In this document: positions 11,321-19,702 of the stretch, piece after piece | Layout: each line of letters starts with the position of its first letter | Numbering within the stretch: position 1 is the stretch's first letter | DNA from: a virus | Direction: 5' to 3' (one strand) | Length of the DNA: 20,772 nucleotides | Virus record (IMG/VR): IMGVR_UViG_3300044631_000103 | Coordinates: 1 to 20,772 of that record | Position numbers and translations under genes: made by a program | The notes under the pieces: generated by a model | Seen by the model: the letters and a program-made list of their open reading frames with translations, nothing else | Told to the model about the DNA's origin: nothing | Databases searched by the model: none

Positions 11321-11569
11321 TCAGACTCCTTGTGCGGCTTGGACTGCTTCGTATGCCGCAATTACTGCGGGTGTATGAATAGATGCGGCAATTGCTTGCA
11401 CTTTGGCATCTTCACCGCTTACATCAGCACCAGGCACGACAACATGACGGTGAAACTTGCTACTGATTTCCACGCCATCTTCTTTGATAGCAGTTTTGGT
11501 GCGAACTTGGATTGAGCCGTTTTCAACAACTTCAATACGATCTACTACGCTTACTTTTTCGAGAGCCAT
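11321..11569 (-). CDS. Small unknown protein after the tailspike
   Basis: 82 residues starting MALEKVSVVDRIEVVENGSI, continuing with QVRTKTAIKEDGVEISSKFH and a polar middle, and ending in an Ala-rich helix (AVIAAYEAVQAAQ). GGAGT precedes the ATG. Proteins of this pattern sit beside tail-fibre genes in many podoviruses as unknowns; a fibre-associated or assembly role is likely only by position. No cysteines or membrane segment. Confidence 0.72.
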   Translation of the reverse strand: MALEKVSVVDRIEVVENGSIQVRTKTAIKEDGVEISSKFHRHVVVPGADVSGEDAKVQAIAASIHTPAVIAAYEAVQAAQGV

Positions 11570-11595
11570 TTTGATACTCCAATCAAAATCAAATT

Positions 11596-11612
11596 CCAGT
11601 GTTCCGCACTGG
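11596..11612. terminator. Hairpin after the tailspike gene, weak terminator candidate
   Basis: A perfect six-pair CCAGTG/CACTGG stem with a five-base loop lies in the 48-base gap after the tailspike stop. In the leftward direction it is followed by AATTTGATTTTGATT, which is T-rich but not a clean T-run. It may weakly reduce transcription into the downstream genes. Confidence 0.35.
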
Positions 11613-11617
11613 CACGG

Positions 11618-12838
11618 TTATTTTGCCACCCAACCAGTGTTACCTGATCCAGATTGTTTTACATAAAATGAAGTCCCTGCACCGCCATCTTCACGCATAA
11701 ATATAGAACCAACAGGTGCGGTTACAGCGCCCTCTGGAGTTCCAACACCAGCGTGAATTTGGGCAGTTGAGCCATCAACCGCAACATAGCCTGGAAATAT
11801 AGCTCTAGGCTCGTTTGCAAAAATGTTGCTGTTTGTCTGCAATGAGAACGAGCCATTGCCTGAAAATGTTGGTGTAGACTGACCAACATTGATGCAATTT
11901 ACAGACACGCCACTTGGTGCGGTTATGTTGTTTGACCCAGACGTTTCGTGGAATCTACCGCCAATAAAATTGACTTGACTTCCAGCTGCGGCATTTGTTA
12001 GGTCAATCAAATTACTGACGTTTTCGTTTTGAATGAAGCAATTTACAAAATCAACGCATCCGTATGCAAATGACGAATTTGAATAAATTGTGACACCATT
12101 TTCAAGGTAACACCCATTAAAACTTAACTGCGAAATGTTTGCACCAATTTTGACGTTAGTGCCTGGTGGGTTTGCAAGTGTGCATCCAAAAAAGTGATTG
12201 ATAGTGCCGAGGATGAACACGCCATTAATACAACCTTCAATCCGACAACCGTAAAAATTATTGTTTGTCGCACCGCAACTGATACCGCGAGTTGTGACTA
12301 CGTTAGAGAGGTAATCGTACCCTTGAATGTTGATGTTGTAAAACTGAGCGTCAACTGCCTCTGCTGTGTCAAGAGCAATGCCAGCAATGGAATTGATACC
12401 CACATTGTTGAACACTATGCCAAAGGCAATTCCTGGAGGCGCTCCAGCACCCGTGCAGTCAATGCCACCAGTCGCAACGGCACAGCCATTAAAAACAATG
12501 TCCCGAATTGAAACGCCTTGCTTATCATTGCAACTAAACATCAAAATTGCCGACTGCGTAAAAATCTGCGACATACCGACCGCAGCAGTTGGGTTGTTTG
12601 AAGTGGTGGCGTTAAGTGCGTTTCCGTTCTCACCAAAAAACACCTGATCTGTTGATGTGAATTGCAGTGTCGTTGTAATTTTGTAATTGCCACGGGGCAA
12701 AAACACATTTGCGCCCGTATTTAATGCGGCTTGAATAGCTGGTTGGCTATTAGCAACACCAGTGGGATCAGCACCATAATCCAAGGCGTTTACATACGCC
12801 CCTGAAATCATGGAATAGGTTGCTTTGGTCAATGCCAT
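11618..12838 (-). CDS. Tailspike with pectate-lyase-like beta-helix
   Basis: 406 residues. The start MALTKATYSMISGAYVNALD followed by YGADPTGVANSQPAIQAAL is the standard opening of phage tailspikes with a right-handed beta-helix of the pectate-lyase-3 type. Asn- and Gly-rich repeated strands (about 95-310) fit the coils. The last 50 residues (GTPEGAVTAPVGSIFMREDG, FYVKQSGSGNTGWVAK) are a known phage fibre end domain. It probably binds or degrades host surface polysaccharide; no catalytic residues can be assigned by eye. AAAGGA precedes the start. It has no head-binding domain of its own, which is encoded two genes upstream. Confidence 0.85.
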   Translation of the reverse strand: MALTKATYSMISGAYVNALDYGADPTGVANSQPAIQAALNTGANVFLPRGNYKITTTLQFTSTDQVFFGENGNALNATTSNNPTAAVGMSQIFTQSAILMFSCNDKQGVSIRDIVFNGCAVATGGIDCTGAGAPPGIAFGIVFNNVGINSIAGIALDTAEAVDAQFYNINIQGYDYLSNVVTTRGISCGATNNNFYGCRIEGCINGVFILGTINHFFGCTLANPPGTNVKIGANISQLSFNGCYLENGVTIYSNSSFAYGCVDFVNCFIQNENVSNLIDLTNAAAGSQVNFIGGRFHETSGSNNITAPSGVSVNCINVGQSTPTFSGNGSFSLQTNSNIFANEPRAIFPGYVAVDGSTAQIHAGVGTPEGAVTAPVGSIFMREDGGAGTSFYVKQSGSGNTGWVAK

Positions 12839-12848
12839 GATTTGTCCT

Positions 12849-13859
12849 TTAGACTGTATAAAAGCCTGTGATTTCTAATACAGTAACACTTGTGTCCATT
12901 GGAACGCCATTCCATGCACCACCGCCAACTGGCGATTGAAGCAATTTTATAAATGTTCCACTAGTTTGCGCTCTAGCTAAAAGCATATTTAAGGCGGTCA
13001 AGGCCAAATCATAAGTACCATTTGACATTTGTGATTGTGTTGTTGAGTTCACAGTAAATGGTAACCCGTTTACTTGCATATCACCCGTTCCAGTATGAGC
13101 AGACCAAGCTAAATTAACGCTTACATACACAACTCGACCAATTTTGGTGTATGTACCTACTTGAGTTGTGTAAGTGCCAGTTCCAGCGGTAAGTTGACCC
13201 GCAATGACTGGAGTAAACGTGCCTTCTTCATAGTCAGCCAACAACTCGCTTGTGCCTGTGCCTGGTGTGGCAGAAAAATCGATACCTTGACCAGATGTTG
13301 CAATGACTACGTTGCCTGTTGTTGCAGTAACCGTAGTAAAGCTACCTGCTAAAGCAGTAGTGCCACCAATGGCTACATTATTCATGGTACTTGCAGTTGC
13401 AGGGTTAATAGTTACAGTACCAGTACCAGTTGGGCTAATATTTACTGCTGCATTAGCAGGATTGATATTAGTTGCCACTTCAAGTGATAAATTGTTTCCA
13501 CCACCTGAACCCCACTGCATTTGATTAGTTCCACCATTATTTTTAATAGTGCCACCAGCAGAACTTAATGCTTGAATAACAGGTGTACTAACACTGGTTG
13601 ATGCGGTTACAGTAGTAGCATTAATAGTATCGCCACCCTCTACCCTTTGCCAAACTGAGCCATTAAAGACCGCCCAATCACCAACACCCCACAATGTTTC
13701 ACCATTTAAGTTAGTTGAACCAGCAACGCTGACAACATAATAATCACCTTTTGCCCCAACGCTAGATGTGAGGGTAGGTGTGTTTGTGGAAGCATTCCAT
13801 GTGCCTTTGTAGTTCAAAGCACCAAGTGCGTTCGTGATAGATGAAATTGTTTTTAACAT
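12849..13859 (-). CDS. Tail fibre protein
   Basis: 336 residues rich in Thr, Ser, Gly and Asn. The start MLKTISSITNALGALNYKGT is followed by WNASTNTPTLTSSVGAKGDY and LWGVGDWAVFNGSVWQRVEG, which matches the common N-terminal fibre module in which a short carbohydrate-like domain is repeated. The middle is a low-complexity Thr/Ala region about 85-200. The C-terminal part begins with LLADYEEGTFTPVIAG, a motif seen at the start of fibre tip domains, and ends with ITGFYTV. AGGAA lies seven bases upstream of the ATG. It probably forms a trimeric fibre, or an anchor between the head-binding protein and the tailspike. Confidence 0.82.
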   Translation of the reverse strand: MLKTISSITNALGALNYKGTWNASTNTPTLTSSVGAKGDYYVVSVAGSTNLNGETLWGVGDWAVFNGSVWQRVEGGDTINATTVTASTSVSTPVIQALSSAGGTIKNNGGTNQMQWGSGGGNNLSLEVATNINPANAAVNISPTGTGTVTINPATASTMNNVAIGGTTALAGSFTTVTATTGNVVIATSGQGIDFSATPGTGTSELLADYEEGTFTPVIAGQLTAGTGTYTTQVGTYTKIGRVVYVSVNLAWSAHTGTGDMQVNGLPFTVNSTTQSQMSNGTYDLALTALNMLLARAQTSGTFIKLLQSPVGGGAWNGVPMDTSVTVLEITGFYTV

Positions 13860-13869
13860 GGTTTATTCC

Positions 13870-14355
13870 TCAGAATACAAATTCAATGATAGAGGTGAAT
13901 GGTGGTGCTTGTGTGAATGTTACATTGCCATTTGCAAATGTGTAGGTGTTTTGATTTTGATATACACCGTTGATGTAGATTGCACTTGGCACAGATGAAA
14001 CTGAAAAAATTGTCTGTGAGCCTGTGCCTGTGGCATTAGAAACCACTGAACCACCACTAAAAGCATTGTCATTCAGCGAGGTATAGACCACCGTGGCGTT
14101 TTTATTCTGCACTTGAATGGAGTAATCGCTTGCGGTGTAAATACGTGCTGGTGTGCCTTGGTAGACAGGATAGCCACCACTGGTGCGAATCGGTTGGACA
14201 GCAGTGATTGTCAGAGCTGAATCCCAATAAACAACAATCGGGTTTGTAATTGGGTTCAGATTGACAGTGCCAATCCAGATGTAACCATCTTCAAGTGGCT
14301 GTCCAGCAGCATCCGCAAACGCTGGATATGGTGGTTGAACTGATAGTGCTGACAT
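13870..14355 (-). CDS. P22-tailspike-like head-binding protein, free-standing
   Basis: 161 residues. The first about 110 residues (QPPYPAFADAAGQPLEDGYI, WIGTVNLNPITNPIVVYWDS, TSGGYPVYQGTPARIYTASD, YSIQVQNKN) match the head-binding domain of P22 tailspike, which has the same GKIYIGKI ... GYPVYNGQ pattern. The last 50 residues (SVSSVPSAIYINGVYQNQNT, TFTQAPPFTSIIEFV) are another common fibre module. In P22 this domain is the N-terminus of gp9; here it is a separate gene. It should attach tail fibres or spikes to the tail. The start overlaps the gp16-like stop by one base (TAATG). Confidence 0.8.
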   Translation of the reverse strand: MSALSVQPPYPAFADAAGQPLEDGYIWIGTVNLNPITNPIVVYWDSALTITAVQPIRTSGGYPVYQGTPARIYTASDYSIQVQNKNATVVYTSLNDNAFSGGSVVSNATGTGSQTIFSVSSVPSAIYINGVYQNQNTYTFANGNVTFTQAPPFTSIIEFVF

Positions 14356-16775
14356 TACTGGTTCTCCTGTGAGAGTTGACGCTCAGTTTGGATTGCAGAT
14401 TGCAAAAATTGAATCCGAGCATCAAGTTCTTTAGGCAACTTAATTTGATCTGCAAATTTCTGAAATGATTGTGACATAGCTGTTCGTCTAATACTAGCCG
14501 CACTTGGTGTGCCTTTAGTGGCAGCTTCGATTGTAAGTTTCTGGAAACTCTCATCAGCAAACAATTTTCCTGCTGCCTTGAGTGAATCCTTGTTACCTTG
14601 AGTCATTGCTCCTGTGATTATTGATGTGGCAGCAGCCGCAATAGGCCCACCCATTGCCGCTGCACCCGTCAATGCACCTTTTGAAAGTGTGCTTTCCATG
14701 ATCTTGCCAATCAGATTTTCGGCTTGCATCCCTTGCAACAATGCTTGGTTTGCTTTTCCTGTTGTCAAAACATTTGCTCTGGCTTCAGTAACTCTTTTGG
14801 AAACTTCAAATAGATCACGCAAAACGTCTGCTGAGTCTTTTCCAAGTGTGTCTACGATGGTTTTGTAAACTGGTGGATTAGCTCTCAACTTTGGATATAT
14901 ATCAGCAAACTCAGAGAATCCAAAACCACCCTTTTCAGCGCCTCTTGCAGAACGTGTAACAGATGCCAGTGCAGTAGCAATAGTCTCTTTGCGTAAGTCT
15001 TCTGGAACAGTCTTTAGCAGACGATTGAACTCGCCTGCATCGCCTTTTGCCGCACCAGTGATGGCGGTACGCATCTTATTGGCAACGCTACCCTCAATGT
15101 CTTGACCAAATGCATTTACAATGCGATTGCCTAATGCACGTTCTTTTGCATATAAAAGGTTGGCTGCACGTAATTGCTGGCGCAACTGCTCGCCACCAAT
15201 ATTACCCACGTTTGTTAGTTGGTCGTCAGAGAGTGCCGCATACAAGCGCTTGAGGTCTGCCTCGGCCATACTGCCATAGGGTGATTCCATCTTGTTGATA
15301 GCTTTACCAATCAAGGATTTTTCACGTTTGAGTAGGCCATATGTAACGTTTCCTCGCTCAATCATGTTTGCCAGTTTGCGCTCGGCTGAGGACATTCCTT
15401 CTTCAGTAACTCTTGCTTTAACATCATCAAGTGTTGCTTTGAGTTTTGGCAAATTAACTATTGATGTTTCTGGAACTACTGCGTCAACTGCATCGTAAAC
15501 TTTACCTGCTTGTGTATTGAGGTCTAAGCGTGTTTTTGTCAGCGAGTCCTTGATTTTTTGCGATACCACGCCTGGTGCGACTGTACCTTCAACAAATGTG
15601 GCATCAAATTGTTTTATCACATCATCGGCTTTATCTACAGCTTGGGTTACTGTATTGCGCCATGCAGCTTCAGGTTCACCACCAGCAACAGAACGTGTTA
15701 GACCAGCCGCTGCTCGGACCTGTGGGTTATCGCTGAACACATCGGCAGGCAATTGGATGCCAAGTCGATCAGCCGCTTCCTTTGCCGCCAAATTAACTTG
15801 TGCAAGATCAGCCAATCGGTCACGTGCGCCTGCCGAACCAAACCCTGTGCCTGCGGCTTTTTTAACTAAGTTACCAACTTCTTCCTCAGTCACTGCCGCC
15901 ACGATTGGCGCAACAGGTGGTGCTGCTGGAACAACTGGAATCTCTGGAGCTACTGGCGCAATTTCTGGCATTACTGCGGCTGCTGGAGGTGCTTCTGGGG
16001 CCATTGCTGTACCCATTGGAGCGCCTGCTATACCTGGTGCTGGTGCTGGTGCTTTGCCTGTAACACGCCGAACGCCCTGCTTAACAGCTTGGACAACTGG
16101 TGGTGTTACACGCTGAATGATTTGTCCTGCTGGGCCAGTAACACCAGCCATAGCCACTTCGCCTTTATCGAATTGTCCACCAGTTGCAGCTTGTGTTCCC
16201 TCAATTGCTGTCTGTGTTAATGCAGATTTACCAGCCGCACCTAATATGGTTGTCGCTCTACCTGCTGGGGTAAATGCCAATAAACCACCAACTGCACGAG
16301 GTATATCTCCAACAGTAAAGCCAGGCGGTATTGCATATTCTTTTTGGTCAACACTTGAACGCAGAATAAAGTTTCCTTTTTCATCCTGCCGCACACCAAG
16401 TTGTGGAAAATTAGATTGCAAAATCTGCACAGTTTCTTTTGGGTTTGATACCAAACTACCCAATGCAGATTTAAACGATGCAAGACTCATTTGATTAAGT
16501 TCTGGCATAGTTGTCCACTCAGGCAATGCTTGTGTCTCTGGTGTTGTTCTAGCACGCCCTGTAATTGATTCAGCCAGCGATGCCAAGAATCCAGTGGGTT
16601 GTGCAGTTGGTGTAGTTTCTGGTGCTGTAGCAGGTGCGGCTGTTGGCGCTGCGACTTGCTGTTGACCAGCTCGTATAGCTGCTACACGGGCTTTAAGTTG
16701 TGGCGAGTCTGGTGGAACATCATCAGGGATGTTATCTACTGTGATGCCATCTTTTGTGGTTATGGAGTAGGCCAT
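14355..16775 (-). CDS. Ejection (internal virion) protein, P22 gp16-like in position
   Basis: 806 residues, the largest gene. The start MAYSITTKDGITVDNIPDDV and PPDSPQLKARVAAIRAG is a common N-terminus of large internal virion proteins. Pro/Ala/Thr linkers lie at about 40-62 and 241-295, a glycine-rich hydrophobic stretch at about 152-200, and long helices between about 300 and 690. A second glycine/alanine-rich hydrophobic stretch (LSKGALTGAAAMGGPIAAAA) lies near 695-715. Such proteins leave the capsid with the DNA and help it cross the cell envelope. P22 gp16 has 609 residues and the same gene position after gp20. It is coupled to the gp20-like gene. No lytic transglycosylase motif is seen. 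Confidence 0.78.
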   Translation of the reverse strand: MAYSITTKDGITVDNIPDDVPPDSPQLKARVAAIRAGQQQVAAPTAAPATAPETTPTAQPTGFLASLAESITGRARTTPETQALPEWTTMPELNQMSLASFKSALGSLVSNPKETVQILQSNFPQLGVRQDEKGNFILRSSVDQKEYAIPPGFTVGDIPRAVGGLLAFTPAGRATTILGAAGKSALTQTAIEGTQAATGGQFDKGEVAMAGVTGPAGQIIQRVTPPVVQAVKQGVRRVTGKAPAPAPGIAGAPMGTAMAPEAPPAAAVMPEIAPVAPEIPVVPAAPPVAPIVAAVTEEEVGNLVKKAAGTGFGSAGARDRLADLAQVNLAAKEAADRLGIQLPADVFSDNPQVRAAAGLTRSVAGGEPEAAWRNTVTQAVDKADDVIKQFDATFVEGTVAPGVVSQKIKDSLTKTRLDLNTQAGKVYDAVDAVVPETSIVNLPKLKATLDDVKARVTEEGMSSAERKLANMIERGNVTYGLLKREKSLIGKAINKMESPYGSMAEADLKRLYAALSDDQLTNVGNIGGEQLRQQLRAANLLYAKERALGNRIVNAFGQDIEGSVANKMRTAITGAAKGDAGEFNRLLKTVPEDLRKETIATALASVTRSARGAEKGGFGFSEFADIYPKLRANPPVYKTIVDTLGKDSADVLRDLFEVSKRVTEARANVLTTGKANQALLQGMQAENLIGKIMESTLSKGALTGAAAMGGPIAAAATSIITGAMTQGNKDSLKAAGKLFADESFQKLTIEAATKGTPSAASIRRTAMSQSFQKFADQIKLPKELDARIQFLQSAIQTERQLSQENQ

Positions 16776-16776
16776 A

Positions 16777-18129
16777 TTAGTAATCCACAGTCACGTTGCG
16801 GGTTGCACCAAATACGTTTTCAGGATTCAGTTTGTAGTTCTTCACCACAATATTTAAGTCCTTTTTTTCTTGTTCAGCTTTTTTCTGTGCTGCATCTAAA
16901 TATTGCTTTGCGAGTGCGACATATTCCCCTCGCTGCTTAGAATCCAAACTGAACAATTGACCGCTTTGAATTTTTGTAGCCTGATTAGCCAGACGCTCAA
17001 AAAGGCCAGCAGTATCTCTTGCAGTAGCAAATTCGGTCTCACGTACCACCGAGCCTGGGTCAAGCATTTTCATAAAACCAGTAATCAAGGCAATGTCACC
17101 AGGGCCAGTTTGTGCATTAGCAGATGCTTTAAGGTTGCTGTAAATACCATCAAGTTCACCATAGACCTTGCTACGGCCTTGCCATTCTTTACGTATTTTT
17201 TCTTCCTGTGTGAACTTCTTATCAGGGTCAACACCACCAGTGGCCTGAAGTGCGGAAAGTTCTAGTGTAGCCTTCTGTATTTCTGCGCCAAGTTTTTTGG
17301 TTTGAGCGAGTGCCTGACTAGTTTGTGCATTTGTCAGACCAAGGTCAGCGGCTTTCTTTTTAAGGTCTGCAAGTGTGATCTGCTCTGCATACTTTTCCTT
17401 AACCTTTGCTTCATTTGCTTGTGCAAGTTCAAGGTCTCGTTTAATTATTAATCTTTCAGCTTCAATTGGTTCGTTTTGCAATTTAATACGCAAATCTGCA
17501 ACTTTAGTTTGAGCCTCAGTTACTGCTTGCTCTGCTTTAGCTCCAGCTTCTTTTAATGCGCTTGGCTGGAGGGCTTCTGCCCTCTGTGTTGACAATGCCT
17601 TGTCAGCATTATCGAGAAATTCTTTACCGCCAGGCAATCCAGCAATAGTCAACGCAATCGTTGTCTGCGCTCCTGTTGGGTTGAGCCTAATAAGATTTGA
17701 AAGGTCGTCAAAACCTTGCGCCTCTTTTTCTCTCCCAGCATTTCTAAGTGCTGTGGCTTGTTCCTTAAGTTGCATTTCAGCAACTGGCAAATTTCCAGAC
17801 TTAATAGCCGTGTAAACCTGAGTGCCTTGTCTTAAAGTGTTTTGTTGCTGTTCTTTTGTTTGAGCCTCAAAACCAGACAATACTGTTGCCGCTTGATCTT
17901 TAGGCAAAAAGGCAGTAACCCGTGCGTAATCTGTTGCGGTCGCATTAGGATTTTTAAATAAATTTGCAAGTTCAGTTTGAGCTGTCTGCGCTCTCTCTCT
18001 AGCTTGCTGTGCCGCTTGAACTTCAGCAATGCCAGCACCAAGTTTGAACCCGCCCAAAGCAGATTCAAATGGACTTTGCACATCAACTGTGTAATTTATA
18101 GGTTGCATTAAAGGGTTAATCGTTGCCAT
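16777..18129 (-). CDS. Ejection protein, P22 gp20-like in position
   Basis: 450 residues, compared with 471 for P22 gp20. After MATINPLMQPINYTVDVQSP and FESALGGFKLGAGIAEVQAA the protein is nearly all helical, Gln/Ala/Lys/Glu-rich, with strong coiled-coil character at about 25-60 and 190-295. The C-terminal part has FMKMLDPGSVVRETEFATAR and LFERLANQATKIQSGQL, a motif common in phage DNA-ejection proteins of podoviruses. It should sit inside the capsid and pass into the cell during infection. AAGGAT precedes the ATG. Identity as gp20-like rests on order, length and composition rather than on a certain motif match. Confidence 0.75.
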   Translation of the reverse strand: MATINPLMQPINYTVDVQSPFESALGGFKLGAGIAEVQAAQQARERAQTAQTELANLFKNPNATATDYARVTAFLPKDQAATVLSGFEAQTKEQQQNTLRQGTQVYTAIKSGNLPVAEMQLKEQATALRNAGREKEAQGFDDLSNLIRLNPTGAQTTIALTIAGLPGGKEFLDNADKALSTQRAEALQPSALKEAGAKAEQAVTEAQTKVADLRIKLQNEPIEAERLIIKRDLELAQANEAKVKEKYAEQITLADLKKKAADLGLTNAQTSQALAQTKKLGAEIQKATLELSALQATGGVDPDKKFTQEEKIRKEWQGRSKVYGELDGIYSNLKASANAQTGPGDIALITGFMKMLDPGSVVRETEFATARDTAGLFERLANQATKIQSGQLFSLDSKQRGEYVALAKQYLDAAQKKAEQEKKDLNIVVKNYKLNPENVFGATRNVTVDY

Positions 18130-18139
18130 GTTTTAATCC

Positions 18140-18790
18140 TTAAAACCCAAGTCCTGGAGTTTTTCCTGCACCGTATTGGAAACCAAGCAGTTGACCAGGC
18201 AAGTTAAATAATTGCCCATAAGCCCTCGCTTGACCGATCTCACCACCAGCCTGTGCTGCGCCTTGTTGAGCAAGTAAATTTGCCACATTTGTACCTGATT
18301 CCATACCAGCCGCACCAACACCAGCCGCAGAACGTTGACCCAATGTAGTCATTCCACCCAAGCGACCATATTGTTCTTCAATCAGTTGATTAAGCACTTG
18401 TGGGCGAAACTGAGCCAATGCCGCTTGAACATTGCCGCCACGCAATCCACCTGTTGCAGATGCCCTTTGAAGTAAGGCTTCCTCGCCTTGTCGTGTGAGT
18501 TCCTGAAAACGCTCACTTCCACTTATACGCTCAATGGCGGCACGTTCTGCCTCTGGCCCTCTTAAACCAATAAATGCTTGCTGTGCTTCCAATGCTGGCA
18601 AACCAGCTTCTGTGTAAGGTTTTAACAAGGCTTGTAAAGCATCAAACTGTCTGCGTTGTTCTTCAATGCCAGCTTGAGCTGCACCAGATTGAATATCTGC
18701 CGCTGAACCTGCGGCTTTGGCTTGCATTGAACTTCCGATAAGTTGGCTTCCACCAACGACTAGGGCTGTGACTGGATCAGGCATCGCCAA
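18140..18790 (-). CDS. Ejection protein, P22 gp7-like (DNA transfer protein)
   Basis: 216 residues, compared with 229 for P22 gp7. The pattern MAMPDPVTALVVGGSQLIGS, AADIQSGAAQAGIEEQRRQF, DALQALLKPYTEAGLPALEA, RFQELTRQGEEALLQRASAT and GGLRGGNVQAAL is the usual sequence of this family. A glycine/alanine-rich hydrophobic start and QYGRLGGMTTLGQRSAAGVG near the end fit as well. It is an internal virion protein released with the DNA. It lies directly upstream of the gp20-like gene, as in P22. The start overlaps the preceding gene by 14 bases. Confidence 0.82.
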   Translation of the reverse strand: MAMPDPVTALVVGGSQLIGSSMQAKAAGSAADIQSGAAQAGIEEQRRQFDALQALLKPYTEAGLPALEAQQAFIGLRGPEAERAAIERISGSERFQELTRQGEEALLQRASATGGLRGGNVQAALAQFRPQVLNQLIEEQYGRLGGMTTLGQRSAAGVGAAGMESGTNVANLLAQQGAAQAGGEIGQARAYGQLFNLPGQLLGFQYGAGKTPGLGF

Positions 18791-19220
18791 ACTCCTTCAT
18801 GTAATCTTCAAAAGTTTCGCCATACAAAGCCATCACATGATGACCATATTTTGTGGCATATCCAGCACCATGCACTAGCGAAACGGTCATTAAAATCAAA
18901 TCGTAATATCCGGCTCGCCAAACAAAAGATTTTGCATCTGCCTGTTTATTGCGCTCTGCCGTATCCGAGGATTGCCACTTGAGAATCATTGTCGCCAGCA
19001 AGGGCGTTAAATGGGTGCTGTTGGCGATAAAAAAGGTGTTCTGGTGCATACCCACCAATGTGTTCCAAATGGTCGCATTGAGGTCTTCTCGTTCCACTTC
19101 ATCGCCATCTGCAACATCATCAAAGACTTGGATTGCGTCAAAGACCATCATCAGCCAATCAATGGCTGTTTGGGGTAGCATAAAAACCTTTGTCAGGTTT
19201 TCTCGCAGTCCATCGGTCAT
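18777..19220 (-). CDS. Unknown protein upstream of the ejection genes
   Basis: 147 residues from the ATG at 19220, with AGGAG six bases upstream; a longer TTG reading at 19226 would add two residues. MTDGLRENLTKVFMLPQTAI leads into a largely helical protein with HQNTFFIANSTHLTPLLATM, the pair RAGYYDLILMTVSLVHGAGY and a His/Tyr-rich end. No membrane segment is clear and no metal site can be assigned. It takes the place of gp14 in P22 (upstream of gp7), but I see no sequence match to that protein. It is probably virion-associated by position. Confidence 0.72.
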   Translation of the reverse strand: MTDGLRENLTKVFMLPQTAIDWLMMVFDAIQVFDDVADGDEVEREDLNATIWNTLVGMHQNTFFIANSTHLTPLLATMILKWQSSDTAERNKQADAKSFVWRAGYYDLILMTVSLVHGAGYATKYGHHVMALYGETFEDYMKEFGDA

Positions 19221-19242
19221 CCACAACTCCTAGATAGGGCAG

Positions 19243-19268
19243 GCCGCTGGATGCCAGAACTCAGCGGC
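19243..19268. other. GC-rich stem-loop in the gap before the gp7-region genes
   Basis: A perfect seven-pair GCCGCTG/CAGCGGC stem (19243-19249 with 19262-19268) closes a 12-base loop. It lies in the 75-base gap before the gene at 19220. In the leftward direction CTGCCC follows, so it is not an intrinsic terminator. It could be a late mRNA processing or stability element. I see nothing else in the gap. Confidence 0.5.
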
Positions 19269-19295
19269 TTGATTTTCGCACAAATTCGGAAAAGG

Positions 19296-19691
19296 TCAAT
19301 CCTCATATTCTCTGTCTTCCCAAGCCTGACAAACCCGCATATCGTTGCAGATAAAGTTCAGCTTTTCGCAGTGACCCCTAAACCCTGCGCCCTTGTCATA
19401 AGCCGCCATTGGGATGCGCTCAATCCGCACTTGGGTCATGAAGCTGTTATCGTAATACTCGCAGTTCGAGCAATGCTTGCGTCTTGCGTCTTTTTCATCG
19501 CACTGCATTGCCTCTGCCAAACCAGCGTAGAACTCCTTATTTGCACCAGGCTCATTGGTGGGCATTTCAGGGCCATAGTTCCAATCAGCCACCGCAACGG
19601 CATAGTTCTTTTTGTTCTCTGCGTTGGTCAAAAATTCTTCTTCCATCGGCAAGCCATTAAAGCCTCTGGGAATCATCATAAATTCTTTCAT
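19296..19691 (-). CDS. Cysteine-rich unknown protein of the late region
   Basis: 131 residues. The N-terminal half is plain (MKEFMMIPRGFNGLPMEEEF). The second half carries a cysteine cluster: a C at about 64, HCSNCEYYD at about 73-81, GHCEKLNFICNDMRVCQAWE near the C-terminus. The spacing CSNC ... C ... C ... C is known from many short phage proteins of unknown function. It probably binds a metal (zinc or iron-sulphur), but no specific fold can be named. Location among capsid-associated genes suggests a virion or assembly role. TAAAGGAGC lies upstream of the ATG. Confidence 0.75.
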   Translation of the reverse strand: MKEFMMIPRGFNGLPMEEEFLTNAENKKNYAVAVADWNYGPEMPTNEPGANKEFYAGLAEAMQCDEKDARRKHCSNCEYYDNSFMTQVRIERIPMAAYDKGAGFRGHCEKLNFICNDMRVCQAWEDREYED

Positions 19692-19702
19692 TTCTAGCTC
19701 CT

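Noticed and set aside
15517-16116. A 199-codon plus-strand frame rich in Ala, Gly and Thr
   Set aside because: It is opposite the Pro/Ala linker of the gp16-like gene; the low complexity comes from that linker.
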